Origin: Trichocoleus sp. | Lineage (GTDB): Bacteria; Cyanobacteriota; Cyanobacteriia; Elainellales; Elainellaceae | Direction of reading: 5' to 3' | Assembly: GCA_036702865.1 (NCBI GenBank) | Contig: DATNQD010000073.1 | Coordinates: 1-45,591 of the forward strand | DNA length: 45,591 bases | Made by a program: the position numbers and the translations under genes | The notes under the pieces: generated by a model | Database searches by the model: none | The model's input: only the letters and a program-made list of their open reading frames with translations | What the model was told of the DNA's origin: nothing | In this document: positions 10,724 to 18,552 of the stretch, one piece after another | Layout of the letters: the number at the start of each line of letters is the position of its first letter | How positions within the stretch are numbered: the stretch's first letter is position 1

Positions 10724-10868
10724 CTTGATCTTGAGCCACAATTTTCACTTGCGTCTCTAGAATGCCCATTCCTACGGGGCAAGTCACCGATTTTTATCTT
10801 CTTGTCAGGATTGAAGTAGCGATTGACAATACCTGCTCTGTTTCAAACCTGCTCTGGTTTAAGCCTGC

Positions 10869-11699
10869 TTACCCTTCAACATCACGCCCCATCCGTCGCA
10901 GTAGTTCTCGCATCACCGCAGCGTCATCTGGAGTCGGAACTTGTGCCAAATAGTTTTCTAAATCTTGGCAGGCTTCTGTCCAGCGTCCAGTTTGGTAATA
11001 AAGCAAGCCTCGATCGCGCTGCTCCATAGGGGCGTCTGGGAAAAGCAGCAAAATCCGCTCAATTGCGGCAAGTGAACGAGGGATATCGCTTTGCGTCAGA
11101 TAAACCGCCTTTAAATTACTCAGCATCCGCGCCAAAAAATGACGGGGGCTGATGGGCTGTAAAAATTCAGGTCGAATCTCGATCGGTTTGCCGTAGATCT
11201 GGCTGAGTCGTTCCTGACAATCCTGAGCAAACAAAATCTCACCTTGGTGAAAAGGATCGACATAGATTTCCATCTCGCCAACGACAGGACGAATCAGGAA
11301 ATGTCCAGGCATCCCGATTCCTACCATGGGAAAGTCAATACGACGGGCAAGTTCCAGGTAAACCAGTGAGAGCGTGATCGGAATTCCAATCCGGCGATCG
11401 ATCACTTCATTCAAATAGCTATTGCGGGGATCGTAGTAGGATTCCGTATTGCCAGAGAACTTTAGATCTTCGTAGAGATACTGGTTAATGGTTTGGAGAA
11501 TTCGCAACGGATAAGGCTCTGAAGGGAGGCGTTCTTTTACCTCCACCGCCATCGTATCAAACGTGTTCAGGTATTCTGCTACGTCTAGATCAGAGTATTC
11601 TTCCTGGGCGATATAAAGTGCAGCAGTAGCCAGATCGATTTGTTCGTCAGGTTGATGGATTTCCTGGTAAAACCGTTGTCGTGCCAGGGGAAAGTCCAT
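10869..11699 (-). CDS. SirB1 family protein (transglutaminase-like plus TPR)
   Basis: 276 residues. The central part (RRIGIPITLSLVYLELARR, then GMPGHFLIRP and YVDPFHQGE) is the signature of the SirB1/UPF0162 family, a degenerate transglutaminase-like fold. The C-terminal ~80 residues contain TPR-like helices (LLYYQTGRWTEACQDLENYL). The function is not established in any bacterium that I know of, and the name from Salmonella sirB is historical. The gene is last in a minus-strand cluster: its ATG begins one base after the stop of the cNMP-binding gene, so translation is probably coupled. Confidence 0.9.
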   Translation of the reverse strand: MDFPLARQRFYQEIHQPDEQIDLATAALYIAQEEYSDLDVAEYLNTFDTMAVEVKERLPSEPYPLRILQTINQYLYEDLKFSGNTESYYDPRNSYLNEVIDRRIGIPITLSLVYLELARRIDFPMVGIGMPGHFLIRPVVGEMEIYVDPFHQGEILFAQDCQERLSQIYGKPIEIRPEFLQPISPRHFLARMLSNLKAVYLTQSDIPRSLAAIERILLLFPDAPMEQRDRGLLYYQTGRWTEACQDLENYLAQVPTPDDAAVMRELLRRMGRDVEG

Positions 11700-11700
11700 G

Positions 11701-12240
11701 CTAGGGGGTATCCTTTAAACGTTTCAGCAGCCAATCTAGTCTAGCCTTTGCCAAATCAATGTTTTTCTCTAGCTGCGGGTTCAAATCAGAATTGGGTTCA
11801 GCAAAAGGCGGCTGCACACCACTCGATCGCAAACGGTTAACAGTTTCTCTCAGGCGATCGGACAAAAACACTGCAATTGCCTGATAAAAATGAGCTGCAA
11901 ACTCAACATCCTGCAGCAGTTTTACTGCTAATTTGTTGCGGGGAATTGACCACACCCACGAGTCCTCCCCAGCAATGACTGTTGCAGAAGGAAGACGAGA
12001 ATCCACGAACGACATCTCTCCTACGACTTCGCCCTCCTGTAACCGAGCAATTTCTTGTCCCTCAACTGCTGATGAGGAAACAGAAAGGCTCCCATCCAGC
12101 ACCAGGTATAAGGCATCGGATGTCTTACCTTCTTCAATCAACCGAGTTCCAGTTGATACAAACACTTTCTTTCCGGCTGCAAGCAGCCAATCAAAATCCC
12201 GATCGCTAAACTCTGCAAGAATATACAGTGCTTTTTTCAT
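11701..12240 (-). CDS. Cyclic-nucleotide-binding domain protein
   Basis: 179 residues from the chosen start, made of one cNMP-binding beta-barrel: ALYLVLDGSLSV, LQEGEVVGEMSFVDSRLPSATVIA and a C-terminal helix. FVDSRLPSATV replaces the canonical cAMP phosphate cassette (GE..L....RSATV); the Arg just before PSATV is kept, so ligand binding is possible. No DNA-binding helix-turn-helix or other output domain is present, so it is more likely a regulatory or localisation module than a CRP-type regulator. The frame opens upstream to 12408, overlapping cruP. I chose the ATG at 12240 (MKKALYILAEFSD) because that N-terminus resembles related cyanobacterial proteins. It abuts the SirB1 gene. Confidence 0.8.
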   Translation of the reverse strand: MKKALYILAEFSDRDFDWLLAAGKKVFVSTGTRLIEEGKTSDALYLVLDGSLSVSSSAVEGQEIARLQEGEVVGEMSFVDSRLPSATVIAGEDSWVWSIPRNKLAVKLLQDVEFAAHFYQAIAVFLSDRLRETVNRLRSSGVQPPFAEPNSDLNPQLEKNIDLAKARLDWLLKRLKDTP

Positions 12241-12355
12241 CTCACCATCCAGGGAACCAATTGAGTGGAAAGATGCATGAACCCCTGATGAAAAATCGAT
12301 CGTTGAAGCTCCACCAAATGGGAAGGAGTATATCAAAGTTTGTTGAGTTAATGAC

Positions 12356-13924
12356 TCAATCATGGGAGTAATCGTTTCCGGAACCATACCTCCAAGCATC
12401 AAAAGCACGATCGAACCGATATCTCCAATTTTCTGGCAGTATTTTTAACCTTGGCTGAATGATTTTGGCGATCGAATAAAGCAGGGCATATTGTCCTAGC
12501 TTCAGGTAATGAATTGTCCAATTTAGGAGCGTCATGAAGCCGACCTGCGGAATCACTGGAATGACTTGTTGAGGATGAGTAACAGCAACTCGCAACAGTG
12601 TTTGAGAGAGGGCTGAAAACTGGATGACATCCTGCAAAAATGGATACAGAACGTTATCACCCAATACGTTCATTTCCTGAAACACAGCAGAGAGTAAAGC
12701 ATTAATTTGGTCAGGATGAATTTGTTGATGAATGCCAACGCTCATTGCTCGTTGAAATAACCAGGTCACCGCTAAATTGGGTTGATAAGGCTGTAGCTGT
12801 TGCAGAGCAGATCGATCGAGATAATCGCCTTGTAGAGCAGCATCAACACCTTCCGTTAGCCGCTTCAAATGCCGCATCATTGACCCAAATCCACCGAAGC
12901 TCAGGGGAGACTGCAATCCACTACTATCTCCGATCGCCAAAACTCGATTCCACCAAAGCTGTAGCGGCTCCTGATAGCAGGGAAAGAAGCCAAACAAAGC
13001 GCGACGAAAGGTGAGATGGGATAGCTCAATGCCCTGATACTGAGGTAATAGCGTCAGGTAGTCCTCAAATAGCTGTTCCAAAGAGGGGCGCTCAGGATGC
13101 GCATCAAGATAGGTAAAGAGATAGGTGGTTCGCCCATCTCGTGCCGGGAAGGCTTCCCAGAAATACTGGCACTGATTTTGAATGGGTGTAAATGACGCAA
13201 ACAAATCACCAGTCTTGTTCTCTGGAAAACCTGCTGCACAAGTCCCCACAACCAGGCAAACGGCATCTGGCTTTTTACCCTGGCGCGCCTGACGGACGAT
13301 CGGAGAGAAATGCCCCATGCAATCGAGCAAGAGCCTTGTTTTGAGTGAAATTTCTGCGGTTTGAGCGTCAGCAGCAACCTTGACTTCAACTCCATTAGGA
13401 TGAATGACCGCCCCCGCAAAGGCAGTTTGTTCAAGGAGAGAACCGCCTGCTGCTAAAAATTTTGCCTTGAGCTTGTCCAGCAAGAAAACGGGATCGACGC
13501 CAATATTGAGAACATCTTTAACCTGAAGTTCAACCCCTTTATTGAACCGGAGGCAGGCAGGATTATATTCAGTAGCGATCGATTGTGCGAGTTCTGCTTC
13601 GGTCAACAAGCCTAGCTCAATCAAAACCTGGAGTTCTCGACGCGAGATATTCCACTCTTGATCGCGTCCGCGTAAAATCCCCCGTTCCACTAATGCAACT
13701 CGCCAGCCGCGCTGTGCCAATGCTGCTCCCATTAAAATGCCAAGGGTGCCACCACAAATTACTGCATCCCAGTCTGTTTGATTGAGCAGTTCAAAGCTTT
13801 CCTGAATCGGATGGGGAACGGAAAGGTTATCTGCTTGATAGGATTGCCAGAGGCGATCGGCTTGGCGTAGCCCAACGAGGGGATTACCAGGAATTGGAGA
13901 CAGAATTTCCTCAATCAAGCTCAT
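12356..13924 (-). CDS. cruP: FAD-dependent oxidoreductase, lycopene cyclase CruP-like
   Basis: About 522 residues from the ATG at 13924 (533 from an ATG at 13957). A dinucleotide-binding fold with the variant motif CGGTLGILMG is followed by ALVERG. A flavoprotein pattern near the middle (RVLAIGDSSGLQSPLSFGGFG) matches the CruA/CruP branch of carotenoid cyclases. The length and the GGTLGI motif favour CruP over the longer CruA. CruA cyclises lycopene, while CruP has been linked to limiting epoxycarotenoids and oxidative stress, so the activity here is uncertain. I prefer the 13924 start (MSLIEEILSPIPGNPLVGLRQ) because the segment after it looks conserved and the first 11 residues do not. First gene of the cluster with the cNMP-binding and SirB1 genes. 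Confidence 0.82.
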   Translation of the reverse strand: MSLIEEILSPIPGNPLVGLRQADRLWQSYQADNLSVPHPIQESFELLNQTDWDAVICGGTLGILMGAALAQRGWRVALVERGILRGRDQEWNISRRELQVLIELGLLTEAELAQSIATEYNPACLRFNKGVELQVKDVLNIGVDPVFLLDKLKAKFLAAGGSLLEQTAFAGAVIHPNGVEVKVAADAQTAEISLKTRLLLDCMGHFSPIVRQARQGKKPDAVCLVVGTCAAGFPENKTGDLFASFTPIQNQCQYFWEAFPARDGRTTYLFTYLDAHPERPSLEQLFEDYLTLLPQYQGIELSHLTFRRALFGFFPCYQEPLQLWWNRVLAIGDSSGLQSPLSFGGFGSMMRHLKRLTEGVDAALQGDYLDRSALQQLQPYQPNLAVTWLFQRAMSVGIHQQIHPDQINALLSAVFQEMNVLGDNVLYPFLQDVIQFSALSQTLLRVAVTHPQQVIPVIPQVGFMTLLNWTIHYLKLGQYALLYSIAKIIQPRLKILPENWRYRFDRAFDAWRYGSGNDYSHD

Positions 13925-14174
13925 GAATTTACCGGGCGAGACGCTCTTTCTCCTCATCCTACGGTGATTTCACAGCTTTGCTACGACTGCTCAAAACAGA
14001 ATCATTGTGTCGATTTATACCGTCATTATTAAAAATCTGATAAAGCTCTGGAGAATTTTCATCCCAACCGGAAGTTATCCCTCAGGATTCCAGATTAGAG
14101 TTCGATAGAATGTTGTGGGCTGCCCGAATTTCCTGATTGGTTCTTCTCTTTACCGCTACACGTATCATCCAACT

Positions 14175-15239
14175 ATGTACAAAACTCACGATCTGCACGT
14201 TGTAGAAACGCGACCCTTGCTCAGTCCGGCACTGCTGCACAGTGAACTGCCAATTACTGAAACTGCTGCTACCCTCGTTGCTGACACGCGCGATCGCATT
14301 CGCAATATCCTGCAATACGAGGACAACCGTCTCCTGGTTATCGTTGGACCTTGCTCAGTTCATGACATTAACGCAGCTTTGGCATATGGGGAGAAACTAT
14401 TGGCGCTGCGGAAAGAGCTAGAAGCTGATCTGGAAATCGTGATGCGGGTCTATTTTGAGAAGCCTCGCACGACGATCGGTTGGAAGGGGCTGATCAACGA
14501 TCCTCATCTCAACGGCAGCTATGACATCAATACAGGGCTACGCCTGGCTCGCAAACTGCTACTTGATCTAGCAAACCTGGGGCTGCCAGCCGCCACAGAA
14601 CTGCTTGATCCCGTGATCCCACAGTATATTGCTGATCTCATCTCCTGGACTGCGATCGGTGCGCGCACCACTGAAAGCCAAACGCACCGGGAAATGGCAT
14701 CAGGTCTTTCCATGCCCATTGGCTTCAAAAACAACACAGATGGTAGCCTCCATGCTGCTGCGAACGCCATGCTTGCAGCAAGTGAGCCTCACCGCTTCTT
14801 AGGGATCAATTTGGACGGACTCGCTAGTATTGTCACAACCACTGGTAATCCTGATGGGCATCTGGTGCTGCGCGGCGGTAAGCATGGGCCTAACTATGAT
14901 GCCAGTCACGTCCAGCACGCTGCCAAGGAGTTAGCTCGTCTGAAGCTCAATACTCGCATGATGGTTGATTGCAGCCACGATAACGCCAGCAAAGACCACA
15001 ACCGCCAACCAATCGTTTTACAAGATGTGGCGGCGCAAATGGCGACTGGCTCGAAGCATATCATGGGTGTAATGGTTGAAAGCCACTTAGTTGCTGGGAA
15101 ACAAGCAATCCCCGAAGATTTGAGCAAGCTCACCTATGGGCAGAGCATTACAGATGCCTGTGTTGATTGGGATACAACAGCAACAATGCTACGATCGTTG
15201 GCGCGATCGGTCAGCACTCACTATGCTCAAGTAAAGTAA
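14175..15239 (+). CDS. 3-deoxy-7-phosphoheptulonate synthase, class I (AroF/G/H type)
   Basis: Condenses phosphoenolpyruvate and erythrose-4-phosphate to DAHP, the first step of the shikimate pathway, in the cytosol. Visible motifs are VGPCSVHD (metal-binding Cys), MRVYFEKPRTT, GWKGLINDP, GARTTESQTHRE, LRGGKHGPNY and MVDCSHDNASKDH. From the ATG at 14175 (MYKTHDLHVVETRPLLSP) the length is 354 residues, the usual size. The open frame continues back to a GTG at 14115, but those 20 extra residues do not look conserved. Monocistronic with a strong terminator. Aromatic feedback type (Phe, Tyr or Trp) cannot be assigned confidently. Confidence 0.95.
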   Translation: MYKTHDLHVVETRPLLSPALLHSELPITETAATLVADTRDRIRNILQYEDNRLLVIVGPCSVHDINAALAYGEKLLALRKELEADLEIVMRVYFEKPRTTIGWKGLINDPHLNGSYDINTGLRLARKLLLDLANLGLPAATELLDPVIPQYIADLISWTAIGARTTESQTHREMASGLSMPIGFKNNTDGSLHAAANAMLAASEPHRFLGINLDGLASIVTTTGNPDGHLVLRGGKHGPNYDASHVQHAAKELARLKLNTRMMVDCSHDNASKDHNRQPIVLQDVAAQMATGSKHIMGVMVESHLVAGKQAIPEDLSKLTYGQSITDACVDWDTTATMLRSLARSVSTHYAQVK

Positions 15240-15297
15240 ATCTTGAAAACTGGCTAAGTTAAAACCTTAGTCTTGTCTTCAGTAGTCATTAAGATTG

Positions 15298-15354
15298 AAG
15301 AGGAGTAATGAGTTAAACAGCACTTGCTTAAAACTCTTTACTCCTCTCGTTTTT
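15298..15354 (+). terminator. Rho-independent terminator of the DAHP synthase gene
   Basis: A long stem pairs gaggagtaa (15300-15308) with ttactcctc and gagtt with aactc, with one mismatch between them, and ends in cgttttt. It lies about 60 bases after the stop codon. Confidence 0.85.
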
Positions 15355-15416
15355 ACTTATTAATGTTGCTTCTAGGAAGCTTATTTTAGCTAGGATATCC
15401 GCCGTAAGAATATTGT

Positions 15417-15593
15417 TCAGTTGCGGAAATGTTCTTCAGGGTGGGAACTATACCAGCAACGCTCTAAGTACCGGATTTGATGCCGTCTCCAAAACCGATG
15501 AGGATTAAGAATCAAAGGATGTTTGGGATCGAGAATTGGCTGATTCAGATACTGCCAAACCGGAAACTGAATTTTGGGACTCTTTGAGTTCAT
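15417..15593 (-). CDS. Small hypothetical protein (58 aa)
   Basis: I do not recognise this protein. From the ATG at 15593 it has 58 residues, rich in aromatic and basic residues (FPVWQYLNQP; HRFWRRHQIRYLERCWYSS), and ends in PEEHFRN. The composition is that of a folded short protein rather than random translation. The frame continues upstream to a TTG at 15650, which would add 19 residues. No clear ribosome binding site is seen for either start. It lies between the DAHP synthase and ssrA, on the same strand as ssrA but beyond the ssrA terminator. Confidence 0.45.
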   Translation of the reverse strand: MNSKSPKIQFPVWQYLNQPILDPKHPLILNPHRFWRRHQIRYLERCWYSSHPEEHFRN

Positions 15594-15650
15594 AGTGAGC
15601 GTTGTGTGTAAGGACGATTGGTCGGGAGCCGCGAACGCAACCTGTGTCAA

Positions 15651-15889
15651 CCCACATCTAGCTGAAGATAGACTTTTTTGCTCCCTCTAATAGCTTGCCC
15701 ACATATTTGCCCAAATTCGCATCTTACTCAAAGAATCTATTAAAAATTTGCACTTCATTGAAGTTATGCAGTGAGAGGAACTTTTCTCTTGGCACAACTG
15801 AGAAGTTCGACATAACAAATTTTTTGCTCAAAAACTTTAGGGAGTGCCTTTCAAGCGTCAAAACCGTGAATATCACCATATAAAAGAAT
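15651..15889. other. AT-rich spacer, no gene seen
   Basis: AT-rich sequence with two opposed short frames (about 60 codons each) that have no ribosome binding sites and strange compositions. I regard both as noise. No structured RNA is evident. Confidence 0.4.
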
Positions 15890-15922
15890 AAAAAAGGACA
15901 CAACTGCAAACGATGTGTCCCT
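15890..15922 (-). terminator. Rho-independent terminator of ssrA
   Basis: On the minus strand, GGACACA and TGTGTCC form a perfect 7-bp stem around an 11-base loop, followed by six T and an AT-rich tail. It lies about 25 bases after the mature tmRNA 3' end. Confidence 0.88.
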
Positions 15923-15946
15923 TAAAGTTTGTTGTATTCAGGAATG

Positions 15947-16344
15947 GAGCTGACGGGAGTCGAACCCGTGTCCGCCCTGGGTATTAATACCTCAATCATT
16001 CACAGGTTTAGCTTCTCTAATCCTCGAAGCGGGAACCGTCTCTTGTCCCAAACGGTGGGATTCTCTGATAGTTGCTTTCCTGAATCGCTGACCAGAGACA
16101 GCTAATCAGGGCATCCGTTGGGGTTAAGTCTACCGCTCTTAACGGAGTCAAACGATAGACGCTCGAGTCAATTTGTGACTAGATTGGCAAACTGAGGCTA
16201 ATTAAGCAACAGCAACTGCCTTACGAGCAAAAGGAACGATGTTATTCGCACTTACTTTTTTTTGAGCCTGAATTTACGAGAGGTGACTCACTCTCGACCT
16301 GCATAAGGTAGCGTTCGCCAAAACGTCGAAACCGTTACAGCCCC
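15947..16344 (-). ncRNA. ssrA: Transfer-messenger RNA (tmRNA)
   Basis: About 398 nt. The 5' end GGGGCTGTAACGGTTTCGAC and the 3' end (T-arm GGGTTCGACTCCCG, then CAGCTCC) form the tRNA-Ala-like acceptor arm with seven pairs, including a G-U pair. The terminal CCA is not encoded, because ATT follows, so it must be added enzymatically. The tag frame begins at GCG (16249) and encodes ANNIVPFARKAVAVA, then TAA (16202). With SmpB this RNA rescues stalled ribosomes and marks the peptides for proteolysis. It is a one-piece tmRNA, not the split form of some picocyanobacteria. A perfect TATAAT lies 25 bases upstream of the 5' end and a terminator follows. Confidence 0.97.
16202..16249 (-). other. tmRNA proteolysis-tag reading frame
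   Basis: Sixteen codons: resume codon GCG, 14 further sense codons and TAA. The tag is ANNIVPFARKAVAVA (15 residues counting the first Ala). The start ANNIVPFARK is shared widely in cyanobacteria. The last residues AVAVA differ from the more common ending in VAA. Confidence 0.92.
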
Positions 16345-16368
16345 GCGATTCTTCAGTCGAATAAATTC

Positions 16369-16374
16369 ATTATA
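16369..16374 (-). promoter_or_regulatory. -10 box of the ssrA promoter
   Basis: On the minus strand the hexamer is a perfect TATAAT within GGCTATAATG. It lies 25 bases upstream of the mature tmRNA 5' end, which leaves room for a short leader removed by RNase P. No strong TTGACA-like -35 is found at 16-18 bases; GTAACA is the nearest. Confidence 0.7.
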
Positions 16375-16422
16375 GCCAACTTCTTTCAGTTCTGTTACAG
16401 GAGAGTTATCCGAATCTTAACC

Positions 16423-17202
16423 CTACATCAGGCGAGTCAGCTGAACGCGATAGCGGTCTTTCTTGGTGACAGCAACTTCACCGACTTCCAACCGTCCTTT
16501 GCCTCGAATGGCGACTAAATCTCCTGGTTTGAGCGAATAGCTGGGTTGCGTAATTTCCTTCCAGTTGACTCGGATATCGCCGCCTGCAATCAAGTCTGCC
16601 ATCTTGCTGCGCGACATGCCAAAACCTGCAGAAGCGATCGCATCCAGCCGCATTGAAGCTTCAACGGTGGTCATTTCCTTTTTCTTTGGCTCCCGAACTT
16701 TCAGTTCAGCAATATCGATTTGCTGCGTTTTCACAGGAACCGATCGCACTTGAGTCAGATTGGCTTCCAGAAATTCTACTAAATCAGGGACGACAATTGC
16801 CTGTGCTCCCCGTTCTCCCAGAACAAGGATGTCACCCACTTTTTCACGCACAATTCCTGTCCCTAGAAGTGCACCTAGAAAATCTCGATGTGTTGCTGGA
16901 TCAAACAGAAAGTTTCCGGCAATTTCGATCGCTGCCAGTTCAACTTGAGCTATCTCTAGCGGCAAATCTGAGCGGGCAATTGCAACCCGTTGCCGTTCTG
17001 CTTGCGGGTAGCCGCCCCAGGCCAAAATTTGAACTTCAGTAAGGCGCGAGAACATCTGCTGGATATCGGCCAGTTCAGGCGGTGACAGAAAATCTGTACA
17101 GATGGCTTCCCAGGTTTTAATGGATTGCTCTGCCTGGTCAATGACTCGTGCAGCAGTGTCTCGATGTTCAGTTGTCTTTAAGAGGTCTTCCCGTGGCAGC
17201 AT
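16423..17202 (-). CDS. Photosystem II S4 domain protein
   Basis: 259 residues. The N-terminal ~170 residues (DRVs of a YlmH-like fold: AWGGYPQAERQRVAIA, then FLGALLGTGIVREKVGDILV) are followed by an S4 RNA-binding domain at ~184-240 (RLDAIASAGFGMSRSKMADLIAGG). This architecture is annotated in cyanobacteria and plastids as a photosystem II S4 domain protein; the Gram-positive counterpart YlmH acts in ribosome rescue. The neighbouring ssrA makes that parallel interesting. The gene lies immediately upstream of ssrA on the same strand, but the ssrA promoter separates them. Confidence 0.9.
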   Translation of the reverse strand: MLPREDLLKTTEHRDTAARVIDQAEQSIKTWEAICTDFLSPPELADIQQMFSRLTEVQILAWGGYPQAERQRVAIARSDLPLEIAQVELAAIEIAGNFLFDPATHRDFLGALLGTGIVREKVGDILVLGERGAQAIVVPDLVEFLEANLTQVRSVPVKTQQIDIAELKVREPKKKEMTTVEASMRLDAIASAGFGMSRSKMADLIAGGDIRVNWKEITQPSYSLKPGDLVAIRGKGRLEVGEVAVTKKDRYRVQLTRLM

Positions 17203-17391
17203 ACTGTTTTTCTCGCTTGAGTTCCTATTGTATCGATACGCTTGCTAGAGATGCCTGAGCCGAGTGGGAGATCACCGAACAAGCAACCGGACAATTTGTT
17301 TTGATCCTGTCCTCGCTTGGCAAACTCCACCCCCGCTAAAGTCAGGGACACTGATAGGATGGGAAGGGAGAGTCACCAAAGCATTTGAATT

Positions 17392-17862
17392 ATGTCCTTG
17401 GACAATCTGCGCGACCTCTATCAACAGGTCATTCTGGAACGCTACAAAAAGCCCCGGAATCGCGGCAAAACTGATCCGATCGACCGTTACCAAAAGGGAC
17501 ACAATCCTTCCTGTGGTGACACGATCGAGCTGACATTGAAGTTAGACGACACGGGCGAACATATTGCAGACGTTAAGTTTGAGGGCGAAGGTTGCGCCAT
17601 TGCAATGGCATCAGCAGACTTAATGGCAGATGCGTTGCGCGGCAGATCAACGGTTGAAGCACTGGACATGGTTCAGAAGTTTCAGGCAATGATGCGCGGC
17701 GAAACCGAGTTTCCTCAAGAATTTCGCAAGCTCAATGTGATGCAGGGCGTTGCCCAATTCCCAGTCCGCATCAAATGCGCGAACCTTTCCTGGCACACTT
17801 TAAAAGCGGCGATCGAAATGCCTGGAAAAGCTGAACCTGCTGGATTTATCAGCAATGAATAG
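17392..17862 (+). CDS. sufU: SufU/NifU-type iron-sulfur cluster assembly protein
   Basis: 156 residues with an IscU-like fold. Conserved ligands Cys41 and Asp43 (NPSCGDT), Cys68 (GEGCAIAMAS) and Cys129 (RIKCANLSW) are all present. The ~20-residue insertion after the second Cys (LRGRSTVEALDMVQKFQAMM) is characteristic of SufU rather than IscU. SufU either scaffolds clusters or, in Bacillus, takes sulfur from SufS with zinc at the active site; the role in cyanobacteria is less clear. No sufS is nearby. Divergent from the S4 gene and followed after 69 bases by ycf51 on the same strand. Confidence 0.92.
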   Translation: MSLDNLRDLYQQVILERYKKPRNRGKTDPIDRYQKGHNPSCGDTIELTLKLDDTGEHIADVKFEGEGCAIAMASADLMADALRGRSTVEALDMVQKFQAMMRGETEFPQEFRKLNVMQGVAQFPVRIKCANLSWHTLKAAIEMPGKAEPAGFISNE

Positions 17863-17931
17863 CTAGACGAGCCATTTTCCTGTTTCCTTGCAAATGATCC
17901 TGCCTCTCTGAATCCATCGTTTTTATCCCCT

Positions 17932-18477
17932 ATGCTTACGACTGATAGTTTCCTCCAATACGCCCAGTGGATGGGTATTGCTGCCCTGGCTTTCGCTGGT
18001 CTCACCGGCATTGGATTCCTGTTTAAGTGGGGGATTCGCTTCCGGTTAGTCGGCGCAACTGGGTTTACCATCGTTTTGACGGCTGGCTTATTCGCGCTGG
18101 GGCTGGTTCCCTTTACCCGCACAACGATTCCGGGAGCCGTCCGATTTGTGACAACTTATGACACTGGAGCAACCCGGACAGTCATCGTTGTACCTTCAAC
18201 TATCTCTGAAACAGAGCTGACAGCAACGTTGAAACAGGCAGCCTCAGATTTATTCTCGTTTGGACGGCTAAGCCAAAGCGGAGAGCCTTTACTGATTCGA
18301 GCCAGAACAGTGATTCATCCCAAACCCGGTGTTTCGCAGCCTCTCTATCTGGGAGAAGTTCGGCGATCGCTTGCAACGCGGGAAGATGCGGAAATGCTGG
18401 TTTCAATCTATAAGGAAAACCTGGCAAAGCTGCCTTCATCTCCAGTCGCTTCTGACACAATTGCCCAACCAGGTTAA
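17932..18477 (+). CDS. ycf51: Ycf51 family protein (DUF2518)
   Basis: 181 residues. Two membrane helices at about 12-31 and 38-58 are followed by the conserved FALGLVPFTRTTIPGAVRF. The soluble C-terminal domain (TVIVVPSTISETEL; LGEVRRSLATREDAE) faces one side of the membrane. Ycf51 is conserved in cyanobacteria and some plastids, and its function is unknown. It follows sufU at 69 bases and could be co-transcribed. The ATG has no strong Shine-Dalgarno. Confidence 0.9.
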   Translation: MLTTDSFLQYAQWMGIAALAFAGLTGIGFLFKWGIRFRLVGATGFTIVLTAGLFALGLVPFTRTTIPGAVRFVTTYDTGATRTVIVVPSTISETELTATLKQAASDLFSFGRLSQSGEPLLIRARTVIHPKPGVSQPLYLGEVRRSLATREDAEMLVSIYKENLAKLPSSPVASDTIAQPG

Positions 18478-18552
18478 GCTGAAACCCGATCGACTGTAGT
18501 AATGTGGTATTTACCCGTCATTAAATCCCCTTAAACAAGCTTTCTCTGTCCT

